Assembly: GCA_023230795.1 (NCBI GenBank)
Contig: JALNWR010000150.1
Span: 1-6,606, forward strand
DNA: 6,606 nt
Direction of reading: 5' to 3'
DNA from: Candidatus Cloacimonadota bacterium
GTDB lineage: Bacteria; Cloacimonadota; Cloacimonadia; Cloacimonadales; Cloacimonadaceae
Shown here: positions 1-6,475 of the stretch, one piece after another
How positions within the stretch are numbered: the stretch's first letter is position 1
How the letters are laid out: the number at the start of each line of letters is the position of its first letter
The notes under the pieces: generated by a model
Databases searched by the model: none
Seen by the model: the letters and a program-made list of their open reading frames with translations, nothing else
Told to the model about the DNA's origin: nothing
Position numbers and translations under genes: made by a program

Positions 1-2583
1 ATATTTCATCACCCCGCTCCAGCTTTGCACTCCGCTTCCGGGTATGTAGAGACTGCTGGGCCAGTGCCTCAGAGCCAGCACAGTGGCGGTTTCTCTGCGC
101 TCTCTCTCGGTGAGGGTGGAAGGGTCTTCTATCTGCTCGCGGCGGATGTTTTTGGGATTGTACCAATTCATCTTACCTTTGGCCAGTGAAGTGCCAAATG
201 GCTTGCTGCCACGCACCCAGGTAGAGAAGGTGATGCCCAGAGGATAGGAATCTATGATTGATTCCATATCATCTACATATGCGATCTTCTTTTTGCTTTC
301 AGAATCGCCATAGATATTGGGTATGGTATAAGCTATCTCCCCGCTAAGGTTTATCTCACTTTCTTTAGTAGTGGAGATCAGGGGCATGGCATCGATGAAG
401 CGAGTGATAAAAGCTGGCTTGAAGCCCAGTTTACCATCAACATTGGCCATCCACATTTCGATATTTTCATTACCGATGCGCGGCCGTTTATCTGCTACTG
501 TCTCAGAGCGGTAGATCAGGGTTCCACCCACTTTGGCAAAATCCGTGATCTCCCAATCTGCCCTCATTCCCGCCAGAGTCTTGCGGGCTACATCAAACAT
601 AGACCTGCTCTCATAATCTATCTCGATCTTGGCATCCGGGTCTTTGCCGGCCGGGGTCAAAAACGTGATCCTGCCAAAGTCGTAATCCACCAGATAATCT
701 GTATTTTCCTTCTGTTCCAGACCATTTACCTTCACCCGCACACTACCCTTTAAGATGCCGCTTTGCGAGAGGTCTATAGCGTCACGACCTATCTTCCCCT
801 TTACCGAAAGGTAAAAGCTGATGTCCTGATAGCTGATGCTTTCATTTTCCTCTTCGTATAATATGCCGTCTCCCAGAGGCTTGAAGGGCTCTATGAAGGG
901 AAAGATGACCAGGCCGGCAGAAAGATTGATCGTGGCATCATCTCCATTGATCAACCCATCTCCGGTGCTATCCAACCTCAGATAATCCATATAGGTGATA
1001 AACTGCCCGGTATTCAGGCTGTCCGGCAGATTGTAATTGCGGGTATTATCCACATTGCGGGTATAAACATCCAGACGGAAGCCTTCGCTCTTGATATTGG
1101 TTTTATTCATGTTATAGACGTTACGCATCTGGTAATGCCAGACGTTGTTGGGATCGTCAGGATCATATTCCTGATTGCGCCGCCTGATCACAAAGGGATA
1201 GATGAGCTCGTTATCCGGCAATTGCCCTTCGGTAAAATAGTCCTCTGAGCGCACCTCAATCCCATCCCTGCGGTCATACATCACAGCCAGGGTAGTACGG
1301 CGATCTATAGCTTTTAACACCGTGATAAAGCCTGCATCGTAATCGGTAATGAAATCCGTGCCCTCGATCAATTCATCGTAATAAGGTATGTAACTGTCAT
1401 ACTCATTAAAGAAGATAGTATCCCCGGGAGCAAAGGCAAAGTTGTTTGACACGATGGAATCATCCATGAAGAGACGCACCGTGCCATATTCAGGCAAGAA
1501 ATTGGCGTTATTGATCATCCAGGCCCCGGAAGGATCTGTCATTACGGCGTTGTTGATCCATCCCCGAGGCATGGCGCCAATATTGCTTTCGTCATAAATC
1601 TCATATAGTTCATAAGGATCATGCAGATAGTACATAGTCCTGGCCGCGTAATCTCTGCTGCGGAAAATCACGCTATCCGCCTGAGCCTTTCCTACATAAC
1701 TCATGGTATTTTTCTGGCCTTCTTCTTTGGAAGCGATTACGGTGAGGTCCAGATCTCCATACTTGAACTTACTGGTCACCCCAAAAAGTCCTTGCGAGCT
1801 GGTGGAATAGCTGATGTAGCGACTGCCGGAAAGCGCCAGCGTGATATTACCCGCTTCGATGGATTGCACTATTTCATCTTCATCGCCGGTGTATTTGAGG
1901 TTCACATTATTGGGGTCAAAAAGCTGTTCATCCTGATTGGAATTGTATTTTAGATTTACCGATATCTTGTCACCGATGGTGCCGGTGAGCCGCAGATTCG
2001 TTTCTTGCTCCATCTTGATATCGAAGGTGCTACGACTTCCGGTCTCGTAGATGGGTATCTGCTTGCGCTTGGTACTGCTAACCTGAAGTGTAACCTTTTG
2101 CGTGCCATCCAGATTCAAACGGCTGGATCCGCTGCCCAGCACTTTTTGCACCCCCCGGGGTAAGGCTATGGATGGCAAGTCCAATACAAATTCTCCGATT
2201 AGCCCGCTGGTGGCGGTTTCGGCTGTACTGGTATATTCCTTGACTCTGGCATTCAGTGATTTGCGGAAAGTATATCGCTGCATATTGCTCAGGTATTGAT
2301 CAAAACTGAGTGGAACCGGCGGATGCAGATTGAGGCCTTCTACCAGGGTAAAGACTATCACTCGCTGCGTAGCAAAATCAACCTCTTCTTTGCGGCTGAT
2401 CTCCAGGGCAGGGATGGCGTATGGCTTTTGCCTATAGACGTTTAAGCCCTTATCAAGCTTGTATATATCCACGCGGTTGTGCACGAGGGGCTGATACCCC
2501 TGGATATAAAGCCTGGGGCCAAAGGTCTCGGCTCCCAATAGAACCGGGATAAGGGTCAAAAGCAATAGCCAGCGTTTATGCAT
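1..2583 (-). CDS. sprA: SprA/Sov-family T9SS outer-membrane translocon, N-terminal 861 residues (3' end outside window)
   Basis: The frame is open from an ATG at 2583 to the left edge without a stop, giving 861 codons and still running. The N-terminus is a signal peptide (MHKRWLLLLTLIPVLLGA, probable cut after A18), so the protein is exported. Segments resemble SprA of Flavobacterium in the same order: PPVPLSFDQYL (88-98), a barrel-like stretch TIGDKISVNLKYN (202-214), DEDEIVQSIEAGNITLAL (234-251) with SSQGLFGVTSKFKYGDL (262-278), YDPDDPNNVW (473-482), FDVARKTLAGMRADWEI (663-679), and the run from TRFIDAMPLI (727-736) to IAYVDDMES (768-776). SprA is the giant beta-barrel channel of the type IX secretion system, about 2,400 residues in Bacteroidota, so most of the gene is probably outside the window. 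An EF-hand-like loop lies at 538-549. The start is 3 bases after coaX, with no clear Shine-Dalgarno. The family call is firm; that it works as a T9SS channel here is inference, since no other T9SS gene is visible. Confidence 0.9.
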   Translation of the reverse strand, partial: MHKRWLLLLTLIPVLLGAETFGPRLYIQGYQPLVHNRVDIYKLDKGLNVYRQKPYAIPALEISRKEEVDFATQRVIVFTLVEGLNLHPPVPLSFDQYLSNMQRYTFRKSLNARVKEYTSTAETATSGLIGEFVLDLPSIALPRGVQKVLGSGSSRLNLDGTQKVTLQVSSTKRKQIPIYETGSRSTFDIKMEQETNLRLTGTIGDKISVNLKYNSNQDEQLFDPNNVNLKYTGDEDEIVQSIEAGNITLALSGSRYISYSTSSQGLFGVTSKFKYGDLDLTVIASKEEGQKNTMSYVGKAQADSVIFRSRDYAARTMYYLHDPYELYEIYDESNIGAMPRGWINNAVMTDPSGAWMINNANFLPEYGTVRLFMDDSIVSNNFAFAPGDTIFFNEYDSYIPYYDELIEGTDFITDYDAGFITVLKAIDRRTTLAVMYDRRDGIEVRSEDYFTEGQLPDNELIYPFVIRRRNQEYDPDDPNNVWHYQMRNVYNMNKTNIKSEGFRLDVYTRNVDNTRNYNLPDSLNTGQFITYMDYLRLDSTGDGLINGDDATINLSAGLVIFPFIEPFKPLGDGILYEEENESISYQDISFYLSVKGKIGRDAIDLSQSGILKGSVRVKVNGLEQKENTDYLVDYDFGRITFLTPAGKDPDAKIEIDYESRSMFDVARKTLAGMRADWEITDFAKVGGTLIYRSETVADKRPRIGNENIEMWMANVDGKLGFKPAFITRFIDAMPLISTTKESEINLSGEIAYTIPNIYGDSESKKKIAYVDDMESIIDSYPLGITFSTWVRGSKPFGTSLAKGKMNWYNPKNIRREQIEDPSTLTERERRETATVLALRHWPSSLYIPGSGVQSWSGVMKY
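937..972 (-). other. EF-hand/dockerin-like calcium loop inside SprA
   Basis: Residues 538-549 of the SprA homologue read DSTGDGLINGDD. This places Asp, Thr, Asp, Asn and Asp at positions 1, 3, 5, 9 and 12, with Gly at 6 and Ile at 8, as in EF-hand and dockerin calcium loops. Bacteroidota SprA proteins have a shorter Asp/Gly-rich 'PDG' turn in the corresponding region, so this is probably an elaborated version of a normal SprA turn. Calcium binding is inferred from the motif alone. Confidence 0.5.
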
Positions 2584-2586
2584 ACA

Positions 2587-3390
2587 TTATTTTGATTCGT
2601 TTTGAATCAAACTCTTCATAGCCAGATAAAAGCCATCCAGAGTGAGGTTTTGATCCACTATATAGTCGGTGGAGCACATTGGGGCGATTACGTTGGCCAG
2701 ACCTCCTGAAAGTACTGTTTGAAAAGGCCCGTACTGTGCATAGTTTACTTTGATTTCCGAAATAAAACCTCTCAACATCAGGGCATGCCCGGTAATGATT
2801 CCTGAGAGCAGCGCATCGCGGGTGGTATTCCCCAAAAGCTGCGAAGGTGCCTGCAAGACCACGTTGCTCAGCAGTGCTGCTTTTTCAAAAAGGTGACTTG
2901 CAGCTGTCATGATCCCCGGGGCGATGACCACTCCCGCATAAAGCCCGTCTTTGTCGATCAATTGGATAGTGGTAGCTGTACCCAAATCTACCACCAGAGT
3001 AGAGCCATGGTACTTTTTCCAGGCTGCAAAAGCATTGCCAACCAAGTCTGCACCCACCAAAGAAGGATCCTTGATAAGATATCGCAGTCCCAGCGGAGAA
3101 AGCCCGGTTATCTCATAGACTTTCGCACTGGAGCGAGTCTGAATCATAGCCTTGAAAATCTTGCCCATTTTGGGCACAACGGACCCTAAGGCCACATATT
3201 TAAACTCTCTAAGAGAGTAGTCGCTCATCGCAGCCTCAAAGCTACTATATAGGTCATCCACCGTAGAATCGGGATCGGTTTTTATCCGATATCGATTCTT
3301 CTGTATATCCTGTTCATACACAGCGCAGACCATATTGGAATTCCCAATGTCCACTACCAGGGTGAGGTCAGTATTCGCACTATTCGGCAT
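2587..3390 (-). CDS. coaX: Type III pantothenate kinase
   Basis: This cytoplasmic enzyme phosphorylates pantothenate with ATP to 4'-phosphopantothenate, the first step of coenzyme A synthesis. CoaX enzymes belong to the ASKHA fold, need a monovalent cation and are generally not feedback-inhibited by CoA. The 267 residues match the usual family length. Visible motifs are the N-terminal phosphate loop VVDIGNSN (12-19), GSVVPKM (69-75), GADLVGNAFAAW (113-124) with the catalytic-type Asp115, the second phosphate motif LVVDLGTATT (132-141), APGIMTAASHLFEKAALL (157-174), GNTTRDALLSGIITG (187-201) and LSGGLA (227-232). GADL replaces the commoner GADR. The ATG at 3390 follows a GGGG ribosome-binding stretch by three bases, and the next Met (20) would cut off the phosphate loop. 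It ends 3 bases before sprA, so the two genes are probably co-transcribed. Confidence 0.95.
   Translation of the reverse strand: MPNSANTDLTLVVDIGNSNMVCAVYEQDIQKNRYRIKTDPDSTVDDLYSSFEAAMSDYSLREFKYVALGSVVPKMGKIFKAMIQTRSSAKVYEITGLSPLGLRYLIKDPSLVGADLVGNAFAAWKKYHGSTLVVDLGTATTIQLIDKDGLYAGVVIAPGIMTAASHLFEKAALLSNVVLQAPSQLLGNTTRDALLSGIITGHALMLRGFISEIKVNYAQYGPFQTVLSGGLANVIAPMCSTDYIVDQNLTLDGFYLAMKSLIQNESK
2591..2611. promoter_or_regulatory. Perfect 8-bp hairpin at the coaX 3' end, just before the sprA start
   Basis: TTTGATTC (2591-2598) and GAATCAAA (2604-2611) form a perfect inverted repeat around a 5-base loop, GTTTT. It lies in the last codons of coaX and ends 7 bases upstream of the sprA ATG, where a Shine-Dalgarno would be expected but none is clear. 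A hairpin here could modulate sprA translation or protect an mRNA end. The structure is seen; any function is inferred. The stem is A/T-rich and lacks a following T-run on the coding strand, so it is not a typical terminator. Confidence 0.4.
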
Positions 3391-3564
3391 AATCCCCGCT
3401 CAAATAAGATTTTGTGAAAACAAAAAACAAAAGATATACGACAGCATGCTAAAATGCTGGATAGAGAAATTATGTCAATGGATTTATCGCTATCTTAGCA
3501 AGTTTAAGTCCCGTACGCTCTGATTTGTGGATACTTTTCTACTTTATGGCAGGATAAAAAGAAC
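3391..3564 (-). promoter_or_regulatory. dppA-coaX intergenic region, probable coaX-sprA promoter
   Basis: This 174-base gap is the largest between genes in the cluster and is A/T-rich, so it is the likely promoter region for coaX-sprA. On the minus strand a perfect TTGACA lies at 3478-3473. The hexamer 17 bases further on (ATTTTA, 3455-3450) is a poor -10, so the exact promoter is uncertain. An inverted repeat, CAGCAT (3442-3447) and ATGCTG (3454-3459) around six bases, sits over the presumed -10 and could be an operator. I see no convincing rho-independent terminator after dppA, so read-through into coaX is possible. Confidence 0.35.
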
Positions 3565-4395
3565 TCAGATTCCCACGCTCGAAGCCAGGGTAACTAAAGC
3601 CATCAGAGCGTTAAAGAGCACCTTAAAATCGCTATGGCTATAGCTGATGGCTTTTCCATCCAAACGCTGTACATCAGGCATCAAACAGGCCACATCCGCC
3701 ATCGCGGTGGAGTGCAATTCTATCTTCAGCTCGCAAGGCGTAGCAAAGCTAAATATCGGCAAATCCTTTTTTCCCAAAGCGGAGTGTATCTTCTGGCTCA
3801 ATTCTTCGTTTACCTGTAGGACGGAATAGCTTTTGGCGGCAAACTTGCTGAGGCCTTCTTTTGTAGTCACATATTCCAACCATGGCATTTGGGGCATAAG
3901 CTCGCTTCTCAAAGCCAGGTCTCCGCTCACTACAGCCACGGGAACCTTGTGATAACCTGCATAAGCTGCGTTTATCAGCGCCTCGTTCATCGGCTGGCCA
4001 TTGATCCAGATCTTCTGAATCCGGCTATTGGAATAGGTGTGGTCCATATTGCCTTTCAGGGCTCCGGTTCCGGCGTGATATCCCAAAAGAAAGACCATAG
4101 CGTAGCTGTCATCAAAGCCGGGCATCATATACTCCGGACGGGGGTCTCCGCTGATCAAACTGATGCGTGGGTCCAGGCGGGTGATCTCATAGCTGAGATT
4201 ATCTCCGGCAGCGTGCGAATCTGCGATCACAACCTGGGTGATAGTATCTGCCTGCTTGCTACTTAAAATGGCCTTGATCGCTGTAGTGATATGCTCTGTC
4301 ATACAGGCACGTACAGCAGGACGGTCGATCTTCTCATGCTCCCAGTTAAAGGTTCCGGGGATGCCTTCCATGTCTATAGAGATAAAGATTTTCAT
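3565..4395 (-). CDS. dppA: M55-family zinc D-aminopeptidase (DppA-like)
   Basis: DppA-type enzymes remove N-terminal D-amino acids from short peptides such as D-Ala-D-Ala; the Bacillus enzyme is a decamer with a di-zinc site. The 276 residues match the family length. The zinc ligands have clear counterparts: Asp8 and Glu10 in ISIDMEG, His61 in IADSHAAGDN, His107 in LLGYHAGTG and Glu138 in NGQPMNEALINAAYAG. His119 in NMDHTYS fits the catalytic histidine. RISLISGDPRPEYMM (78-92) and VPVAVVSGDLAL (151-162) are also typical of the family. There is no signal peptide, so it acts in the cytoplasm. The ATG overlaps the psuG stop (ATGA), and an AAGGA ribosome-binding site lies six bases upstream inside psuG, so the two are translationally coupled. 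Role by context: recycling of wall-derived or imported D-peptides. The exact substrate cannot be read from sequence. Confidence 0.93.
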   Translation of the reverse strand: MKIFISIDMEGIPGTFNWEHEKIDRPAVRACMTEHITTAIKAILSSKQADTITQVVIADSHAAGDNLSYEITRLDPRISLISGDPRPEYMMPGFDDSYAMVFLLGYHAGTGALKGNMDHTYSNSRIQKIWINGQPMNEALINAAYAGYHKVPVAVVSGDLALRSELMPQMPWLEYVTTKEGLSKFAAKSYSVLQVNEELSQKIHSALGKKDLPIFSFATPCELKIELHSTAMADVACLMPDVQRLDGKAISYSHSDFKVLFNALMALVTLASSVGI

Positions 4396-5306
4396 GTCAT
4401 TTCCTTGGCGAGCTCTGCGCCCAGCCTGAGATTGTTTTGCAGTAAAGCCAGATTTGCCTTTACGCTCCTGCCCTCGGTGGATTTTGCCAGATGATCCAGC
4501 AGATAGGGAGTGAGAGCCTTGCCCGAAATGCTTTTGGCATCTGTGATAGCTTGCTGGATGAAGGGCTCGATTTCCTCAAAAGGAATTTCGGCTTCCGCAG
4601 GAATGGGATTTGCGATCAGCATACCGCTATGCACCCCTTTCAGAGCCTGCATCAGATTGAAAGCCTGCACCACGCTTTGAGCACTATTTATTTGAGTTAC
4701 TCTATGTCCGCTTTTCCGAGAGTAAAAACTGGGAAACTCGCTGGTCTGCCAACCATAGACCGGCACCCCTTCTGTCTCCAGAGCCTCCAGAGTGGCGCCT
4801 ATATCCAAAATCGCTTTACATCCTGCACAGACCACGATTATAGGAATCACAGACAAAGCTTTGATATCCAAAGATATATCCCTGCTATCCCGCCAGCCTC
4901 TATGCACGCCGCCGATCCCGCCGGTAGCAAAGACCCTGATGCCCGCCTGATATGCCAAAGCCATGGTAGCGGAAACCGTGGTTCCGCCACTTTTCTTCGC
5001 AGCAAGCGCCAGGCCCAAATCCCGCAGATTAAGCTTCATGATCTCTTCTTTGCCCGTCACCTTTGTCCTCAATAAATCGATGTCCTGCTGTTCAAGGCCG
5101 ATCAAAGCCTGTCCGTTCAGCACGCAGATAGTGGCGGGAGTTACCCCCTGCTTTTCCGCTTCTGTTTCCATATCGGTGAGATACTCAAGATTTTGCGGAT
5201 AAGGCAGGCCGTGGGTAATCACGGTAGATTCCAAAGCCAAAACCGGTTTACCCGTATCTATAGCTTGGCGAACTTTGGAGGAGATTCTCAAAGGGAAGGG
5301 TTTCAT
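4392..5306 (-). CDS. psuG: Pseudouridine-5'-phosphate glycosidase
   Basis: PsuG breaks the C-C glycosidic bond of pseudouridine 5'-phosphate, giving uracil and ribose 5-phosphate (reversible, Mn-dependent), in the catabolism of pseudouridine from RNA turnover. The 304 residues are the normal length. Diagnostic segments are PVLALESTVITHGLPYPQN (21-39) with catalytic-type Glu26, KLNLRDLGLA (91-100) with Lys91, SGGTTVSATMALA (106-118), FATGGIGGVHRG (126-137) followed by RDISLDI (142-148), CAGCKAILDIGATLEALET (160-178) with the Schiff-base-type Lys164, YGWQTSEFPSFY (184-195), ANPIPAE (232-238) and GKALTPYLL (262-270). All expected active-site residues are present. The start at 5306 gives the conserved N-terminus but has no Shine-Dalgarno; the upstream leader is C-rich. 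The usual partner, pseudouridine kinase psuK, is not beside it. It sits 41 bases after rlpA and overlaps dppA. Confidence 0.96.
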   Translation of the reverse strand: MKPFPLRISSKVRQAIDTGKPVLALESTVITHGLPYPQNLEYLTDMETEAEKQGVTPATICVLNGQALIGLEQQDIDLLRTKVTGKEEIMKLNLRDLGLALAAKKSGGTTVSATMALAYQAGIRVFATGGIGGVHRGWRDSRDISLDIKALSVIPIIVVCAGCKAILDIGATLEALETEGVPVYGWQTSEFPSFYSRKSGHRVTQINSAQSVVQAFNLMQALKGVHSGMLIANPIPAEAEIPFEEIEPFIQQAITDAKSISGKALTPYLLDHLAKSTEGRSVKANLALLQNNLRLGAELAKEMT

Positions 5307-5347
5307 GCGAGGGTTATCTTTGGGGGAGGGAGATTCGCAAATTTGTT

Positions 5348-5845
5348 TTAGTTGCTGGCTATATCTTTTTTGTTTTCACTATTCTCGGAATGAAGCACGT
5401 AAACTTCTACTTCAGCCACACCGGGACGTATGAGCCCGATCTCTTTGGCAGCAGCAAAGGAGAGATCAATGTCTCTGCCGGGAGGATAAGGCCCGCGATC
5501 ATTTACGCGAACTTCTACCGATTTGCCGTTGCGGGGGTTGTTTACAATCAATTTGGTATCAAAGGGGAGGCTTTTGTGGGCGCAAGTCATCGCATACTGG
5601 TTAAATATTTCACCACTTGCGGTCTTGCGACCATGAAAATAACTACCATAGTATGATGCTACCATGGCCTGAGGCCTATTCCCCGGGGGTTCCTGCACGT
5701 GAAGTGAATCCAAGACCAGCGCTGCTTGATCCTGGCTGATCTCCTCACTGCCTATTCCTGTCACGGACTCCGCGATCACAGGCCCTATCAAGAGGACTTG
5801 CAATCCCAAAGCGGTGATCAGAAGTTTGTTCCTGAATTTTCTCAT
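5348..5845 (-). CDS. rlpA: RlpA-like periplasmic septal/peptidoglycan protein (double-psi beta-barrel)
   Basis: RlpA proteins are double-psi beta-barrel lytic transglycosylases that cleave glycan strands lacking stem peptides, often at the septum. With the ATG at 5845 the protein has 165 residues: a signal peptide with basic start, hydrophobic core and probable cut after PVIA (25), a linker, then the barrel from about 60 to 151. Family motifs are ASYYGSYFHGRKTASGE (63-79), MTCAHKSLPFDT (86-97), VRVNDRGPYPPGRDIDLS (112-129) and AAAKEIGL (131-138). Glu79, His90 and Asp116 have the same spacing as the functional Glu, His and Asp of Pseudomonas RlpA. There is no lipobox Cys, so it should be a soluble periplasmic protein rather than a lipoprotein, and no SPOR domain, so septal targeting is not assured. 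The start is supported by AAGGA at 5854-5850; an in-frame ATG at 5911 would bury the signal peptide. It is probably the first gene of rlpA-psuG-dppA. Confidence 0.93.
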   Translation of the reverse strand: MRKFRNKLLITALGLQVLLIGPVIAESVTGIGSEEISQDQAALVLDSLHVQEPPGNRPQAMVASYYGSYFHGRKTASGEIFNQYAMTCAHKSLPFDTKLIVNNPRNGKSVEVRVNDRGPYPPGRDIDLSFAAAKEIGLIRPGVAEVEVYVLHSENSENKKDIASN

Positions 5846-5849
5846 ATTT

Positions 5850-5854
5850 TCCTT
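5850..5854 (-). promoter_or_regulatory. Ribosome-binding site deciding the rlpA start
   Basis: AAGGA lies four bases upstream of the ATG at 5845 on the minus strand. It selects that codon, which begins a clean signal peptide, over the in-frame ATG 66 bases upstream at 5911. Confidence 0.65.
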
Positions 5855-5934
5855 GTTTCTTTCTTCTTTAGTATTTCCGGTGACAGTGATATCTGGTGGA
5901 TGATCTGTCAAGATAAAAAAGCAATATTTTAGGC

Positions 5935-5954
5935 TATATGCATGTTATAATGCA
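5935..5954 (-). repeat. TGCAT(A)TAA doublet, copy 1
   Basis: On the minus strand this reads TGCATTATAACATGCATATA: two TGCAT-type half-sites in direct orientation, about 12 bases apart. A near-identical doublet lies at 6217-6235. It sits about 90 bases upstream of the rlpA start, a plausible place for a regulator site. The pattern is seen; its role is unknown. Confidence 0.35.
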
Positions 5955-6075
5955 CTTTAGCTATGATTAGGATGAGGCGGAATTTTTCAGGTCTTCATCC
6001 TGAACAAGTATTTGAAATCGGCCGATAATTGTGCACACCGATGAATTCAGAGCTCTTCTTGGAAAAATCCACTTA

Positions 6076-6240
6076 ATATGAATAGATGAAACGATGTAGT
6101 CGCTTATGCAGTACGACATTATGCGCAAAATATTGAAAAGCATCTAGTTCTGCTAAAGCTGTCTCTCCCGTTTGATGTCGTGGATATATCGTGGAAATAG
6201 CAGTAATAAATACTCTTATATGCACGTTATATGCAGGGCA
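6076..6240 (-). pseudogene. Possible decayed IS256/Mutator-family transposase fragment
   Basis: Within a short minus-strand frame, translated from its first ATG at 6348, residues 51-71 (about 6198-6136) contain IYPRHQTGETALAELDAF. This resembles the IS256/Mutator transposase segment that reads roughly 'lk-IY-a-t-eeAl-aLd-F'. Upstream, NVHIRVFI could be a remnant of the 'iQ-CIvHqiRN' motif with the intervening residues deleted. Downstream, LHRFIYSY resembles the 'iRr-IYtTNaiE' segment, truncated by a stop. The expected order is kept but large parts are missing, so if the match is real this is a heavily deleted relic. It is short and made by eye; chance similarity is possible. Confidence 0.3.
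6217..6235 (-). repeat. TGCATATAA doublet, copy 2
   Basis: On the minus strand this reads TGCATATAACGTGCATATAA: TGCATATAA twice in direct orientation, 11 bases apart, close to one helical turn. It differs from the copy at 5935-5954 by one substitution and two single-base indels. Confidence 0.35.
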
Positions 6241-6475
6241 AGCAATAAGGAAGGGACACTGCAAGTTACGGGATGGAGATTCTGAAGGGAAATCAGGATC
6301 TGAAAGAATGCAGAAAATGCCTGTACAAGATTTAAGACATTCCCCCAAAATATTGAGCTATTCTTTTGATAATAAATTCATTGGCTTTATCTTAGCTTGC
6401 ATCCATGTCCATATATTTCAGTTTATATCTTTAGCACTTAAGATTATTGATTCCGACTGAATATGCTTCTAATCC

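Larger units (their letters stand above)
5846..6475. other. Gene-poor stretch upstream of rlpA
   Basis: About 630 A/T-rich bases hold no intact gene that I can defend. Two short frames oppose each other here: minus 6348-6073 (91 codons) and plus 6191-6460 (89 codons). The plus one has no recognisable motif and no good ribosome-binding site. The minus one contains a possible transposase remnant, listed separately. The rlpA promoter must lie in or near this stretch: a TTGACA is at 5911-5906 on the minus strand, but no good -10 follows at the usual distance. Other signals seen are a perfect palindrome ATCGGCCGAT (6017-6026), a loose inverted repeat AGGATGA/TCATCCT (5969-5975 and 5995-6001), and an 11-base direct repeat CAAAATATTGA (6126-6136 and 6346-6356). 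Confidence 0.5.

Noticed and set aside
1621..1953. Plus-strand open frame of 110 codons
   Set aside because: It is antisense to the continuous SprA frame and has no ribosome-binding site or family motif.
2591..2611. Rho-independent terminator after coaX
   Set aside because: The stem is A/T-rich, there is no T-run after it on the minus strand, and it sits 7 bases before the sprA start, so termination there would silence sprA.
4491..5075. Plus-strand open frame of 194 codons
   Set aside because: It lies entirely antisense to psuG, whose protein carries all family motifs; the plus-strand translation has no recognisable domain.
5846..5911. Upstream ATG at 5911 as the rlpA start
   Set aside because: It would put 22 polar residues before the signal peptide, and the AAGGA site matches the ATG at 5845 instead.
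5883..5911. Sigma70-type rlpA promoter
   Set aside because: TTGACA is perfect, but the hexamer at normal spacing is CACTGT and the better TATCAC is only about 14 bases away, so I do not list it as a promoter.
6191..6460. Plus-strand 89-codon small gene
   Set aside because: It overlaps the opposing minus-strand frame, has no recognisable motif or good ribosome-binding site, and lies in A/T-rich non-coding-like sequence.
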